Assembly: GCA_039815465.1 (NCBI GenBank) | Contig: JBCBZG010000011.1 | Coordinates: forward strand, 1 to 64,000 | Source: Shimia_B sp039815465 | GTDB lineage: Bacteria > Pseudomonadota > Alphaproteobacteria > Rhodobacterales > Rhodobacteraceae | Length of the DNA stretch: 64,000 nt | Direction of reading: 5' to 3' | Shown here: positions 49,969 through 58,550 of the stretch, one piece after another | How positions within the stretch are numbered: position 1 is the stretch's first letter | How the letters are laid out: each line of letters begins with the position of its first letter | Notes under the pieces: generated by a model | The model's input: the letters and a program-made list of their open reading frames with translations, nothing else | Told to the model about the DNA's origin: nothing | Database searches by the model: none | Position numbers and translations under genes: made by a program

Positions 49969-51770
49969 TCCACTGTCACCGATTTCGCCAGATTGCGGGG
50001 CTGGTCCACATCGGTGCCCTTGGCGATCGCCGTGTAATAGGCCAGCTGCTGGGCGGGCACGGCATAGAGGATCGGCGCCAGCACCGGGTCAATCTCCGGC
50101 AGGATCAGCGTTTCCCATACCCCCTCGCCAGCGATCTTTGCACCTGCGGCATCGGTCACGAGCAGCACCCGGCCGCCGCGCGCCATCACCTCCTGCATGT
50201 TGGACACCGTTTTCTCAAACAGCGCATCGCGCGGCGCCATCACCACCACGGGCACGCTGTCGTCAATGAGCGCAATGGGCCCATGCTTAAGCTCACCCGA
50301 CGCATAACCTTCGGCATGGATGTAGCTGATTTCCTTGAGCTTTAGCGCCCCCTCCATCGCCAGGGGGTAAAGCGCTCCACGCCCGAGGAAGATGATATCC
50401 TGCGCCTCCGCCAGGGCCCGCGAAAGCGTCGTCGCCCGCGCCCCAAGGGTCAGCGCATGCTGCACAAGACCCGGCACCGCGCGCAGCTTTGCCACCGCGT
50501 CCTCTGGCACCGGCGCCCCGCGCGTCTGCGCGGCCTTGAGCGCCATCAGCATCAGCACCGTCAGCTGACAAGTGAACGCCTTGGTGGAGGCGACGCCGAT
50601 CTCCGTCCCCGCATGGATGGGCAAGACCAGGTCGCTTTCGCGCGCGATGGTCGACGTCGTGACATTCACCACCGCCGCGAGCTTGGCCGCCTTACCGTCC
50701 ATGTAGCGCAGCGCCGCCAGCGTGTCGGCGGTCTCCCCGGATTGGGATACGAAAATCGCCAGGGTCCCCGGGCTCACCGGCGGCTCGCGGTAGCGGAACT
50801 CGCTGGCCACGTCGATCTCCACCGGCAGCCGTGCGATCTTCTCGAACCAGTATTTCGCGACCATGCAGGCGTAATAGGCCGTGCCGCAGGCGACCATGGT
50901 CACGCGTTCGATCCCGTCAAAGTCGAACCCGTCGGGCAGGGCGATCTCGTCCGCGTCCAGGTATTTGCCCAGCGCCCGGTCGATGACCGCCGGTTGCTCC
51001 GCGATCTCCTTGGCCATGAAATGCTTGTAGCCGCCCTTGTCGACGGTGGCCGCGTCCACTTGGATGGTTTGCACGGCCCGGTTCGCGCGGGCGCCGCGGG
51101 CGTCCGTGATCTCCACCGATTGGCGGGTGAGGACGGCAAAATCCCCCTCTTCGAGATACGTAATCCGATCGGTGAGCGGCGCGAGCGCAATCGCGTCGGA
51201 GCCCAGATACATCTCCCCCTCGCCATAGCCGATGGCCAGGGGCGATCCCTTGCGCGCGGCGATCATCAGGTCGCCTTCGCCTTGGAAGAGGAACGCGAGC
51301 GCAAACGCCCCGTCGAGCCGTTCGACCGTCGCACGGGCAGCCTCTATCGGGGCGTGGCCCGCGTCGATCAGACTTTGGCACAGCATCGCGACGGTTTCGG
51401 TGTCGGTTTCCGTCGCAAACTCTGCGCCACCCGCTTCCAGCTCCTCGCGCAGCTCTTTGTAGTTCTCGATGATCCCATTGTGCACCACGGCCACATCGGC
51501 GGCGGCGTGGGGGTGCGCGTTGGCGGTCGTGGGGGCGCCATGGGTGGCCCAGCGCGTGTGTCCGATGCCCGCTTTGCCTGCGAGCGGGTGGTGCACCAGC
51601 ATATCCGACAGGTTGACCAGCTTGCCCACGGCCCGGCGGCGGTCGAGCGTGCCGCCATTGACCGTCGCGATCCCCGCGCTGTCATAGCCGCGATATTCAA
51701 GCCGCCTGAGGCCCTCGACCAGCACAGGGGCCACTTCGTTATTGCCGAGAATGCCGACGATACCACACAT
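49965..51770 (-). CDS. glmS: Glucosamine-6-phosphate synthase GlmS (glutamine-hydrolysing)
   Basis: This 601-residue enzyme has an N-terminal glutaminase domain with the nucleophile Cys2 (MCGIVGIL) and TRWATHG near residue 75. Two SIS isomerase domains follow (about residues 285-600: ACGTAYYACMVAKYW, SQSGETADTLAAL), ending with the family tail DVDQPRNLAKSVTVE. It makes glucosamine-6-phosphate from fructose-6-phosphate for peptidoglycan and LPS. It lies two bases after glmU and is followed by the alkD-like gene. I saw no glmS ribozyme, which is a Gram-positive feature. Confidence 0.96.
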   Translation of the reverse strand: MCGIVGILGNNEVAPVLVEGLRRLEYRGYDSAGIATVNGGTLDRRRAVGKLVNLSDMLVHHPLAGKAGIGHTRWATHGAPTTANAHPHAAADVAVVHNGIIENYKELREELEAGGAEFATETDTETVAMLCQSLIDAGHAPIEAARATVERLDGAFALAFLFQGEGDLMIAARKGSPLAIGYGEGEMYLGSDAIALAPLTDRITYLEEGDFAVLTRQSVEITDARGARANRAVQTIQVDAATVDKGGYKHFMAKEIAEQPAVIDRALGKYLDADEIALPDGFDFDGIERVTMVACGTAYYACMVAKYWFEKIARLPVEIDVASEFRYREPPVSPGTLAIFVSQSGETADTLAALRYMDGKAAKLAAVVNVTTSTIARESDLVLPIHAGTEIGVASTKAFTCQLTVLMLMALKAAQTRGAPVPEDAVAKLRAVPGLVQHALTLGARATTLSRALAEAQDIIFLGRGALYPLAMEGALKLKEISYIHAEGYASGELKHGPIALIDDSVPVVVMAPRDALFEKTVSNMQEVMARGGRVLLVTDAAGAKIAGEGVWETLILPEIDPVLAPILYAVPAQQLAYYTAIAKGTDVDQPRNLAKSVTVE

Positions 51771-51772
51771 GA

Positions 51773-53119
51773 TTACGCTCCTTTCCCAGCTTTGATTGCG
51801 CGCAAGCGGTCCATCAGCTTGCGGGCCAACCCGGGTTTATTGGCCTGCGGCGCCCGCGCGATGGCGAGCGCGCCCGCGGGCACGTCCTTTGTGATGACAG
51901 AGCCGGAGGCCGTCATCGCCTCATCCCCCACGGTGACGGGGGCCACGAGCATGGTGTTTGACCCGATAAAGGCCCGCGCGCCGACCTGGGTTTTGTGTTT
52001 CATAACGCCGTCATAGTTGCAGGTAATGGTGCCCGCGCCGACATTGGTGGCCGGGCCGATCACGGCGTCGCCCACATAGCTCAGGTGATTGACCTTCGCG
52101 CCTTCGGCGATCTCGGCGGCCTTGATCTCCACGAAATTGCCCACGCGTACGTCCTCGGCCAGCTCTGCGCCGGGACGGAGCCGCGCGTAGGGGCCCACGA
52201 TGGCGCCGCGGCTCACGTGGCACCCCTCCAGATGGGAAAACGCCCGCACCCGCGCGCCGGTTTCCACCGTCACCCCGGGGCCAAAGACCACGTAAGGTTC
52301 GATGTGGGCGTCGCGGCCGACGGCGGTATCGAAGGAAAATTGCACCGTCTCCGGCGCGTCCATCACCACGCCCGTCTCGATAGCCTCCGCCCGCCGCGTC
52401 GCCTGATACAGCGCCCCCGCCGCCGCAAGCTCCGCCCGCGAGTTGATGCCCATCGTCTCGGCCTCCGCGCAGCGCACGACGCCGGTCACAAGCCCGCGCT
52501 TGGCCGCCAGACCCGGCAGGTCGGTCAGGTAATACTCCCCCGCCGCATTCTCATTCGTGACCTCACCCAGCAGATCGAACAGCAGCGCCGCATCCCCCGC
52601 CAACACGCCCGAATTGCACAGGCTAATCTCACGCTCCGCCTCGCTGGCATCCTTCCACTCGACAATTCGCAGCAACCGGTCGCCCTCGGTCACGAGCCGC
52701 CCGTAGCGGCCTGGATCTGCGGCCTCGAACCCTAGAACCACAAGCGACGCATCCGCCAAAGCCGCCGCCATCGCCTCCAACGTCTCGCCCCGAATGAACG
52801 GCGTATCACCATAGAGCACGAAGGCAGGCCCCTCATGACCCGCAAGAGCCTCCCGCGCCTGCAGGACAGCATGACCGGTCCCTAACTGCTCCTCCTGCCG
52901 CGCGAACTCCGCGTGGGGCGCGTGGTCCGCCACAGCGACCTCCACCGCGTCGGCATCATGGCCCGTCACCACCACGACCCGCGACGCTTCCAGCCCCGCG
53001 GCACTTTCCAGCGCGTGCGCCACCAACGGCGCCCCCGCAATCTCGTGGAGCACCTTCGCCCGGTCCGACTGCATCCGCGTTCCGCGTCCCGCCGCCAGAA
53101 TGATCAGCGCATTTGGCAT
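51773..53119 (-). CDS. glmU: Bifunctional UDP-GlcNAc pyrophosphorylase/glucosamine-1-P acetyltransferase GlmU
   Basis: The 448-residue protein has an N-terminal nucleotidyltransferase (LAAGRGTRMQSD near residue 8, LYGDTPF near residue 98) and a C-terminal left-handed beta-helix of hexapeptide repeats (from about residue 250), with CNYDG for acetyl-CoA binding. It makes UDP-GlcNAc from glucosamine-1-phosphate. The ATG at 53119 gives the normal family N-terminus; an in-frame ATG 14 codons upstream would add a basic tail. It is co-transcribed with glmS. Confidence 0.95.
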   Translation of the reverse strand: MPNALIILAAGRGTRMQSDRAKVLHEIAGAPLVAHALESAAGLEASRVVVVTGHDADAVEVAVADHAPHAEFARQEEQLGTGHAVLQAREALAGHEGPAFVLYGDTPFIRGETLEAMAAALADASLVVLGFEAADPGRYGRLVTEGDRLLRIVEWKDASEAEREISLCNSGVLAGDAALLFDLLGEVTNENAAGEYYLTDLPGLAAKRGLVTGVVRCAEAETMGINSRAELAAAGALYQATRRAEAIETGVVMDAPETVQFSFDTAVGRDAHIEPYVVFGPGVTVETGARVRAFSHLEGCHVSRGAIVGPYARLRPGAELAEDVRVGNFVEIKAAEIAEGAKVNHLSYVGDAVIGPATNVGAGTITCNYDGVMKHKTQVGARAFIGSNTMLVAPVTVGDEAMTASGSVITKDVPAGALAIARAPQANKPGLARKLMDRLRAIKAGKGA

Positions 53120-53221
53120 CTGCTCTTGCCTCGCTTTTGCTCTTTTGATCTTGCTAACCATCAAACCACACCTTGCCGCAAGGCATTCCCGCTTCACGTG
53201 TGGTGACCAGGTGAAACGGAA

Positions 53222-53896
53222 ATGGGCGGATTGATGCGCAGTGTGATCTTTGACCTCGACGGAACCCTCGCTGACACGAGTGGAGATTTGCTGAATGCCG
53301 CCAACGCCTGCTTCCGCGCGCGGGGGCTAGGCGACCAGCTGACATCTGCGGACGCAGGCACCGCGCTGCGGGGCGGCAAGGCGATGCTCAGGTTGGGCTA
53401 CGCACGGCTCCGAACCGACGATATCGACGCCGCCGTGGACGCCGATTACCAGAACCTCCTGACCCACTACGCCCGCGATATCGACCGCCACACCGTCATG
53501 TACCCCCACGCGATGGAGGCGGTAGAGACGCTGAAAGCCGCTGGCATCGCCGTCGCCATCTGCACCAACAAACCCGAAGGCCTAGCAGAAGACCTCATGA
53601 CTCGCCTCGGTATGCGCCCAGCCTTTGGCGCGCTCGTGGGGGCCGATACACTCCCCGTCCGCAAACCCGACCCGGCCCCGTTCTGGGAAGCGGTGGATAG
53701 GGTGGGGGGAGACCACGCCCAAACGCTCCTCGTGGGCGACAGCATGACCGACGAGCGCACCGCGCGCGCAGCGGGTGTGCCATCCGTGTCCGTCAGCTTC
53801 AGCCCCGACGCCGCCAGCCGGGCAGAGATGTCGCCCGATGCCTGGCTCGACGACTATCGGGAGTTGCCGGGGATCGTGGAGCGGCTGCTAGGGTAG
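53222..53896 (+). CDS. HAD-superfamily phosphatase, phosphoglycolate phosphatase-like
   Basis: This 224-residue HAD hydrolase has the nucleophile motif FDLDGTLADT (about residues 10-19), motif II CTNKP (about 104-108), motif III Lys in RKPDPAPF and motif IV LLVGDSMTDERTA (about 166-178). Its helical cap lies between motifs I and II, as in Gph. It probably dephosphorylates phosphoglycolate or a similar small phosphate ester. The ATG at 53222 has AGG upstream; another ATG at 53234 is possible. It diverges from glmU. Confidence 0.85.
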   Translation: MGGLMRSVIFDLDGTLADTSGDLLNAANACFRARGLGDQLTSADAGTALRGGKAMLRLGYARLRTDDIDAAVDADYQNLLTHYARDIDRHTVMYPHAMEAVETLKAAGIAVAICTNKPEGLAEDLMTRLGMRPAFGALVGADTLPVRKPDPAPFWEAVDRVGGDHAQTLLVGDSMTDERTARAAGVPSVSVSFSPDAASRAEMSPDAWLDDYRELPGIVERLLG

Positions 53897-53910
53897 AGAG
53901 CAAAGCTCGT

Positions 53911-54020
53911 AGCCCAAACCCCTCGCCCGGTGGAACACCGGGCGACCCCCGGCCGCCCCCCCGGGCGGGGGATTCCCCCCACCCGCGGCCGGGTGCCGCC
54001 CTCAGTTCAAAGCGCAGGCA
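53911..54020 (+). repeat. Diverged palindromic element, tandem copy 1
   Basis: This element starts TAGCCCAAACCCC and has hairpin 1 GCCCGGTG-GAA-CACCGGGC, then a GC-rich stem with an inner CCGCCC/GGGCGGGG hairpin, ending CCCTCAGTTCAAAGCG. The layout (TAGCC--AAC lead, GNA-loop hairpin, long stem around an inner hairpin) is the same as family A although the bases differ. It is directly repeated at 54068-54183. Together they fill the 304-base gap between the HAD gene and the MmgE/PrpD gene; no gene is seen in the gap. Confidence 0.75.
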
Positions 54021-54067
54021 TCGCAAACTGCGTCTCTTCAATCGCCGTCAGAAGAGTACAGCCTCCC

Positions 54068-54183
54068 AGCCCAAACCCCTCGCCCGGTGGCAACACCGGG
54101 CGACCCCCGACCGCCCCCCCCGGGCGGGGGATTCTCCCCCACCCGCGGCCGGGGGTCCCCCTCAGTTCAAAGCGCAAACATCG
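54068..54183 (+). repeat. Diverged palindromic element, tandem copy 2
   Basis: This is a direct repeat of the element at 53911-54020, with hairpin 1 GCCCGGTG-GCAA-CACCGGGC (GNRA-type loop) and a slightly longer inner hairpin. The two copies are separated by about 47 bases. Differences are concentrated in the loops and in paired positions. Confidence 0.75.
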
Positions 54184-54200
54184 AAGCCCACCAGCTCACT

Positions 54201-55493
54201 TCACTCCGTAATCAGCCCAAACAGCTCCACAGCCTCCAACCGCTCGAGCCCCATCACAGCCGCCTCAACCGCATCGGCCTGCACGCGCCCCACCACAGGC
54301 TCCACATACTCCCGAAACTTCGCCCGCAGCTCCGCCTCCGACGCAGGCGCCGTGGCATCCCACTTCGGCTCGTGCCAATCGCTCTCATACACTGCCCCGC
54401 TCTCCAGCCGAACCGTCACCCGCGCCACGCGCCGCCCGGGGAAGATCGCATTGGCCCAGTCATCCTCTCGCATCACGATCTTCGCTGACAACGCATGAAC
54501 CGCCGGGTCCGCGACGGCAGCCCCCTGCACCTCCTCTGGCCCGAGGCGCCCGTGGGTCAGGGCCAAAGCTACAGGAAATGACGTCGAATATTGCGCTTCC
54601 TCCGTCGATTTAGGGTGCATCGTGGCCAGCCGCGTGGATTCGTGGAATGTCGTGATCTCGATCCCCGCAATCTCGCCAGCCACAAACCCATGCCGGCGCT
54701 GCAACTCCAAACACGCCTCCACCGGCGGCTGCGCCCAGCGGCAGACGGGGTAGGGCTTGTAATACTGCTCTGTCATGTACCAACGCGTGCCCAGGTCCTC
54801 CCAGGCAGGCCCCTCCACAGTCAACGCAGGCGCGCCCGTGAACCCAGCCCGCGCGAGACCCACCGCACTCACCCCCGCCATGGCCCCCCAGCCGGAGCCG
54901 TCTTTGAGCATCGTCGGATGGTCGATGCAGCGCATCATCTGGCTGCGCGGCCCGTGGTACTCCGCAATCCCCGCCGCATGGGCGATCTGCGCAGGCGTCA
55001 GCCCCGCCATCTGCCCGCCCGCCAACGCAATCGCCACCGCGACCCAGGCACCCGACGTGTGGTAGTCCGCCGCCGTCTCATGGAGCGTGATCGACAGCCG
55101 CGCGCCCATCTCATAGCCGTTCACGAAGGCCGTCAGAAACTCCGTGCCGCTCAGCCCCGGCGGCGCCAGCGCATAAAGCGCAGGAAACAGCCCGCAGCCA
55201 ATATGCCCCTTGGCCGGGTTGAATCCGTCATGAGCATCAATCGCGTCAATCGTCATGCCCCCCGCCATCGCCACGCCGAGTGCCGAGGCCCAGCCGGGGG
55301 TGAACAGGAACGGCGTGTCGCCGCCAAACCCCTCCGCCGCATGGGCGGTGATGATCCGGGCGAGATCCGTGTCACGCGCGGCAAGGCCAACGGCTATCAG
55401 ATCCAACAGGCTCAGCTTCGCCCGTTCCTGGACGTGTTCCGGCAGGCCAACCCAAGAGGTTGCGCCCAAAAAGTCAAAAATCCGTTCTACCAT
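54201..55493 (-). CDS. MmgE/PrpD-family dehydratase-like protein
   Basis: The 430-residue protein has the MmgE/PrpD fold pattern: LSLLDLIAVGLAARD near residue 25, the conserved DAIDAHDGFNPAKGHIGCGLFPAL (about 80-104), GYEMGARLSITLH near residue 127 and YKPYPVCRWAQPPVEACLEL near residue 280. Family members include 2-methylcitrate dehydratase (PrpD) and cis-aconitate decarboxylase. The ATG at 55493 was chosen because upstream sequence is the gap to the divergent DegT gene. No prpB or prpC lies nearby, so the substrate is open. Confidence 0.88.
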   Translation of the reverse strand: MVERIFDFLGATSWVGLPEHVQERAKLSLLDLIAVGLAARDTDLARIITAHAAEGFGGDTPFLFTPGWASALGVAMAGGMTIDAIDAHDGFNPAKGHIGCGLFPALYALAPPGLSGTEFLTAFVNGYEMGARLSITLHETAADYHTSGAWVAVAIALAGGQMAGLTPAQIAHAAGIAEYHGPRSQMMRCIDHPTMLKDGSGWGAMAGVSAVGLARAGFTGAPALTVEGPAWEDLGTRWYMTEQYYKPYPVCRWAQPPVEACLELQRRHGFVAGEIAGIEITTFHESTRLATMHPKSTEEAQYSTSFPVALALTHGRLGPEEVQGAAVADPAVHALSAKIVMREDDWANAIFPGRRVARVTVRLESGAVYESDWHEPKWDATAPASEAELRAKFREYVEPVVGRVQADAVEAAVMGLERLEAVELFGLITE

Positions 55494-55556
55494 CGTCCCA
55501 ATGGTTTCGCGGCGAAACCACCCCCGCGCGCCCATCTCCGACGCCGGGCGACGAAA

Positions 55557-56783
55557 ATGACCATTGACGGCGCCGCCCCGGGGCCCAATCCAGGGTCTAT
55601 GGAAAAATTTACCGGCAGCTTCACCCAGCAAGAACCTATCCCCGAAGACGGGATCGAGGCCGCGCTCGCCGTGCTCCGCCACGGCCGCCTCCACCGTTAT
55701 AATGAGGTGCCGGGAGAGGTCGCTGAAACGGCCCTCCTGGAAGAAGAATTCGCCGCCCAGATGGGGGCAAAATACTGCCTCGCCGTGGCCTCCGGCGGCT
55801 ATGCTTTGGCGACCACTCTCAGGGCTGTAGGGGTGGGGCCGGGGGACCGGGTCCTGTCAAACGCCTTCACCCTGGCCCCCGTTCCGGGCGCGATTGCCAG
55901 CGTTGGGGCCGTGCCGGTCTTCGTGGGGGTGACCGAGGGGCTCGTGATCGACCTAGACGACCTCGCCGCCAAGGCTGATCAGGCCGATGTCCTCATGCTC
56001 TCCCACATGCGGGGCCATATCTGTGACATGGACGCCCTGATGGACATCGCCGCCGAAAACGGGCTCACCGTGATCGAGGATTGCGCCCACACCATGGGCG
56101 CGAAATGGGCGGGCACCTGGTCCGGGCGCCACGGGGTCGTGGGGTGCTATTCCTGCCAGACCTATAAGCACGTCAATTCTGGGGAAGGGGGGCTCATGGT
56201 CTCCGACGACCCGGAGGTCATGGCCCGGGCCACGATGCTCTCAGGCTCCTATATGCTCTACCCCCGCCACCGCGCCGCGCCACCGCCTCAGGCCTTTGAG
56301 GGGATCAAGTATCACACCCCCAATATCTCCGGCCGGATGGACAATCTGCGCGCCGCGATCCTGCGGCCCCAACTGCGCGCACTAGAGACCCAGGCCGCCC
56401 GCTGGAACGACCGCTACCGCGCGGTGGAGGCGGGGCTGCGCGACACGCCAGGCCTCACTCTGATCCCCCGGCCCCAGGCAGAAGACTACGTCGCCTCGTC
56501 CTTCCAATTTCTGCTGCTCGATTGGCCCGACGACGCGATCCGGGCCGTGGTGACGGGCTGTTTGGATCGCGGGGTGGAAGTCAAGTGGTTCGGCGCACCC
56601 GAACCCGCGGCCTTCACCTCCACCTACCGGTCCTGGCGCTATGCCGACCCCGCGCCCATGCCCGCCTCAGACAGGGTGCTGCACGGGGTGATGGACATGC
56701 GCCTGCCGCTCACCTTCAGCGTCGAAGACTGCGCCCTCATCGCGCGCATCCTGAGGGAGGAAGTGGCGCGCGCTGCGCCCTAG
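55557..56783 (+). CDS. DegT/DnrJ/EryC1/StrS-family aminotransferase
   Basis: This 408-residue PLP enzyme has the family order: GAKYCLAVASGGYALATTLRAVGVGPGDRVL near residue 70, VIEDCAHTMGAKW near residue 173 (the Asp that pairs with the PLP nitrogen), the Schiff-base lysine in CQTYKHVNSGEGG near residue 203 and NISGRMDNLRAAIL near residue 258. Such enzymes aminate keto-sugars or related ketones. No sugar-nucleotide genes are nearby. Start is ATG at 55557 or 55599. It diverges from the MmgE/PrpD gene with a 63-base gap, so the two may act in one pathway. Its end overlaps the DUF4329 gene by four bases. Confidence 0.85.
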   Translation: MTIDGAAPGPNPGSMEKFTGSFTQQEPIPEDGIEAALAVLRHGRLHRYNEVPGEVAETALLEEEFAAQMGAKYCLAVASGGYALATTLRAVGVGPGDRVLSNAFTLAPVPGAIASVGAVPVFVGVTEGLVIDLDDLAAKADQADVLMLSHMRGHICDMDALMDIAAENGLTVIEDCAHTMGAKWAGTWSGRHGVVGCYSCQTYKHVNSGEGGLMVSDDPEVMARATMLSGSYMLYPRHRAAPPPQAFEGIKYHTPNISGRMDNLRAAILRPQLRALETQAARWNDRYRAVEAGLRDTPGLTLIPRPQAEDYVASSFQFLLLDWPDDAIRAVVTGCLDRGVEVKWFGAPEPAAFTSTYRSWRYADPAPMPASDRVLHGVMDMRLPLTFSVEDCALIARILREEVARAAP

Positions 56784-57301
56784 TAGCCGCCCTCGTAGTC
56801 CAAGAGGTCCTGGTAGGTATAGGAGATTTCGACCGGGCCCGCGTCGCCTTCGATAAAGCGGGGATCCTGGGGCAGGCAGCCGATGCCGCAGATCTGGCGC
56901 ACGATCATGTCGGTCGTGTCCACGTACCACAACCGCCCGCCAGGGGTCGCGACAAAGCCATCGATGCCCTCGGATTCGTCGGCCTCAATATCGGAGACGC
57001 TAGGCACCTCTGCCGCGTAGTCGGTGTCGAACCGCCCGTGAGTATGATAGCTCAGCACCATCACGAACCCGTCCTCCGGCCCGTCATAGGCGCAAGAATC
57101 GCGGTCTCCACGGGTCGCAGGCGTGGCCACCAGAGCCTCCTGCGTATCATAGGCGAGGTAGCCGCAGAATTCGCGGTTCTGATCAAAAGACGGCCCCTGG
57201 AGCGCGCCCAAAGTCGCCTTAGCGAGCGCGATTTCCTCGGCAGATTGCGCGCTGGCGAGCGGGGCTGCCAGGATCAGGCAGGCAGTAAGAAGTGGGCGCA
57301 T
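56780..57301 (-). CDS. Exported DUF4329 protein
   Basis: The 173-residue protein has a signal peptide (to about residue 18, LASAQS) and the DUF4329 pattern: NREFCGYLAYD, SYHTHGRFDTDYAAEVPSVSDIEAD, DGFVATPGGRLWYVD and CLPQDPRF. The HTH and paired Asp residues look like a JAB/deamidase-type metal or catalytic site, but activity of the family is not established to my knowledge. Four cysteines suggest disulfides in the periplasm. Confidence 0.8.
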   Translation of the reverse strand: MRPLLTACLILAAPLASAQSAEEIALAKATLGALQGPSFDQNREFCGYLAYDTQEALVATPATRGDRDSCAYDGPEDGFVMVLSYHTHGRFDTDYAAEVPSVSDIEADESEGIDGFVATPGGRLWYVDTTDMIVRQICGIGCLPQDPRFIEGDAGPVEISYTYQDLLDYEGGY

Positions 57302-57373
57302 AAAGGGTCCTCCGTTTTGACGGGACTATGACCCGGGCCAGGCTTGAAACGAAAGGGGAAATCGCGAGCCGCG

Positions 57374-57670
57374 CTACCCGATGACCTCGCAATCCGTGCA
57401 GGACAGAACGGGCACAGGCCGCCCAAAGGCCGCCGCCATCGCCGCATCCGTCTGTGCCAAAAGCGCCTGCGGGATCGCTTTCCACTGTTCGCGCGTGTCC
57501 CACCGGATGATGAGATGCACGCGGGTCGGATCGTCGGCCTGAAGCCAAGTCTCCTTCCCCGCGAAGCCGGGCTGCGCCGCAAGCGTCGCCGTCCAGATCG
57601 CGGCGTCATGGGCCAAAAACGCGGTATGGGTCCCGGCGGGGATAGAGACCGTGAGATGTTCGATGATCAT
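57374..57670 (-). CDS. TIGR03792-family small protein (ABM-like fold)
   Basis: This 98-residue protein matches the TIGR03792 pattern: an IEHLTVSIP start, DAAIWTATLAAQPGFAGKETWL and VHLIIRWDTREQWKAIPQALL. The fold resembles dimeric alpha-beta barrel (antibiotic monooxygenase-like) proteins. Function is unknown. It lies alone, 72 bases downstream of the DUF4329 start and divergent from the RAYT gene. Confidence 0.75.
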   Translation of the reverse strand: MIIEHLTVSIPAGTHTAFLAHDAAIWTATLAAQPGFAGKETWLQADDPTRVHLIIRWDTREQWKAIPQALLAQTDAAMAAAFGRPVPVLSCTDCEVIG

Positions 57671-57738
57671 GGAGAGAGTGTAGCCCGCGCGGACGCGTGC
57701 GTTAAGGGTTTCTTAGCCAAGGCACGCAATGGTTAAGG

Positions 57739-58407
57739 ATGAGTTGCTACATCCGCCCCCGCGTCACGGGCGCGACGGTGTTTTTCACCGTATGCCTCGC
57801 CCACCGCGGGTCGACGCTCCTGCTCGACGAGGTGGAGACGTTGCGCCGGGCCGTGGCGGAGGTGAAAGCCACCCTCCCGTTCGACGCCCTGGCCTGGGTG
57901 GTGCTGCCAGACCACATGCATTGCGTGTGGCGCTTGCCCGCGGGCGACCGCGCCTATGGCGTGCGGTGGGGCGCGATCAAGTCAAAGTTCAGCCGCGCGG
58001 TGTTGCGAGAGAGCGGGTGGCCGAAGACGGCAGTGGACATAGACGCGCAAGGTCGGCTGCAGCCCCGTAGGCCGGGCTTCAGCCCGGCACACGAAGACGA
58101 TCATCATGCCGAACTGCCACGCGTGTGGACTGGTCGGAACGCCGGGCTGAAGCCCGGCCTACGGCGTGGGAAACGCGAACTCGGCATTTGGCAGCGGCGT
58201 TTTTGGGAGCATCATATCCGTGATGAGGCGTCGCTTGCCGCGCATATCCGATATTGTTGGTTGAACCCGGTGAAGCACGGGCTCGTGTCGATGGCGGCGG
58301 AGTGGCCGAATTCATCGATCCACCGGGATGTGAGGGCAGGGCGGGTGGAGCCGGAGTGGTCTGGGACAGTGCCGGAGTTGGAGGTGGGAGAGCCGATAGG
58401 TGCATAG
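57739..58407 (+). CDS. REP-associated tyrosine transposase (RAYT) with an internal REP pair
   Basis: The 222-residue HUH-type protein has the two-histidine metal site in LPDHMHCVW (about residues 56-64), SKFSRA near residue 82, the RRFWEHHIRDE block near residue 152 and the catalytic tyrosine region HIRYCWLNPVKHGLV near residue 167. RAYTs are domesticated relatives of IS200/IS605 transposases and bind REP palindromes. Residues of about 98-148 are longer than usual and are encoded by an inverted pair of REP sequences (58066-58163) inserted in frame. Matching REPs lie downstream at 58442-58502 and at 42058-42130. Confidence 0.9.
   Translation: MSCYIRPRVTGATVFFTVCLAHRGSTLLLDEVETLRRAVAEVKATLPFDALAWVVLPDHMHCVWRLPAGDRAYGVRWGAIKSKFSRAVLRESGWPKTAVDIDAQGRLQPRRPGFSPAHEDDHHAELPRVWTGRNAGLKPGLRRGKRELGIWQRRFWEHHIRDEASLAAHIRYCWLNPVKHGLVSMAAEWPNSSIHRDVRAGRVEPEWSGTVPELEVGEPIGA
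58066..58163. repeat. REP pair (REPIN-like) inside the RAYT gene
   Basis: Two inverted REP units, CGTAGGCCGGGC-TTCA-GCCCGGC... type at 58066-58088 and its mirror at 58141-58163, enclose a 52-base spacer. Each is itself a GCCGGGC/GCCCGGC hairpin with a CGTAG tail. They encode part of the transposase (RRPGFSP and GLKPGLR segments). Confidence 0.88.
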
Positions 58408-58441
58408 TTTATGCTGCTTTGAGCGAGGACTTGGCTTGACC

Positions 58442-58502
58442 CGTAGGCCGGGATTTGGCCCGGCGAAACGTCTCAAAGTGCCGGGCTGAAGCCCGGCCTA
58501 CG
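58442..58502. repeat. REP pair (REPIN-like) downstream of the RAYT gene
   Basis: The unit CGTAGGCCGGG...CCCGGC (58442-58464) faces GCCGGGCTGAAGCCCGGC-CTACG (58480-58502) across a short spacer. It lies 34 bases after the RAYT stop and 48 bases before the tRNA gene. The arrangement of REPs beside their RAYT is typical. Confidence 0.88.
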
Positions 58503-58550
58503 TATGCTGCCAAATAACGCTATCGGGCATGCCTCAGATGGTGAACCTTC

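Noticed and set aside
51771..51772. glmS ribozyme upstream of glmS
   Set aside because: glmS follows glmU by two bases, leaving no room for a leader ribozyme, and the ribozyme is a Gram-positive feature.
53911..54183. Tandem repeats at 53.9-54.2 kb considered as a CRISPR array
   Set aside because: Only two long (about 110-base) self-complementary units with one spacer, no cas genes; they fit the palindromic element class.
54591..55556. N-terminal extension of the DegT frame by about 320 codons
   Set aside because: The extension lies antisense to the MmgE/PrpD gene and is Arg/Pro/His-rich; the aminotransferase domain begins at 55557-55599.
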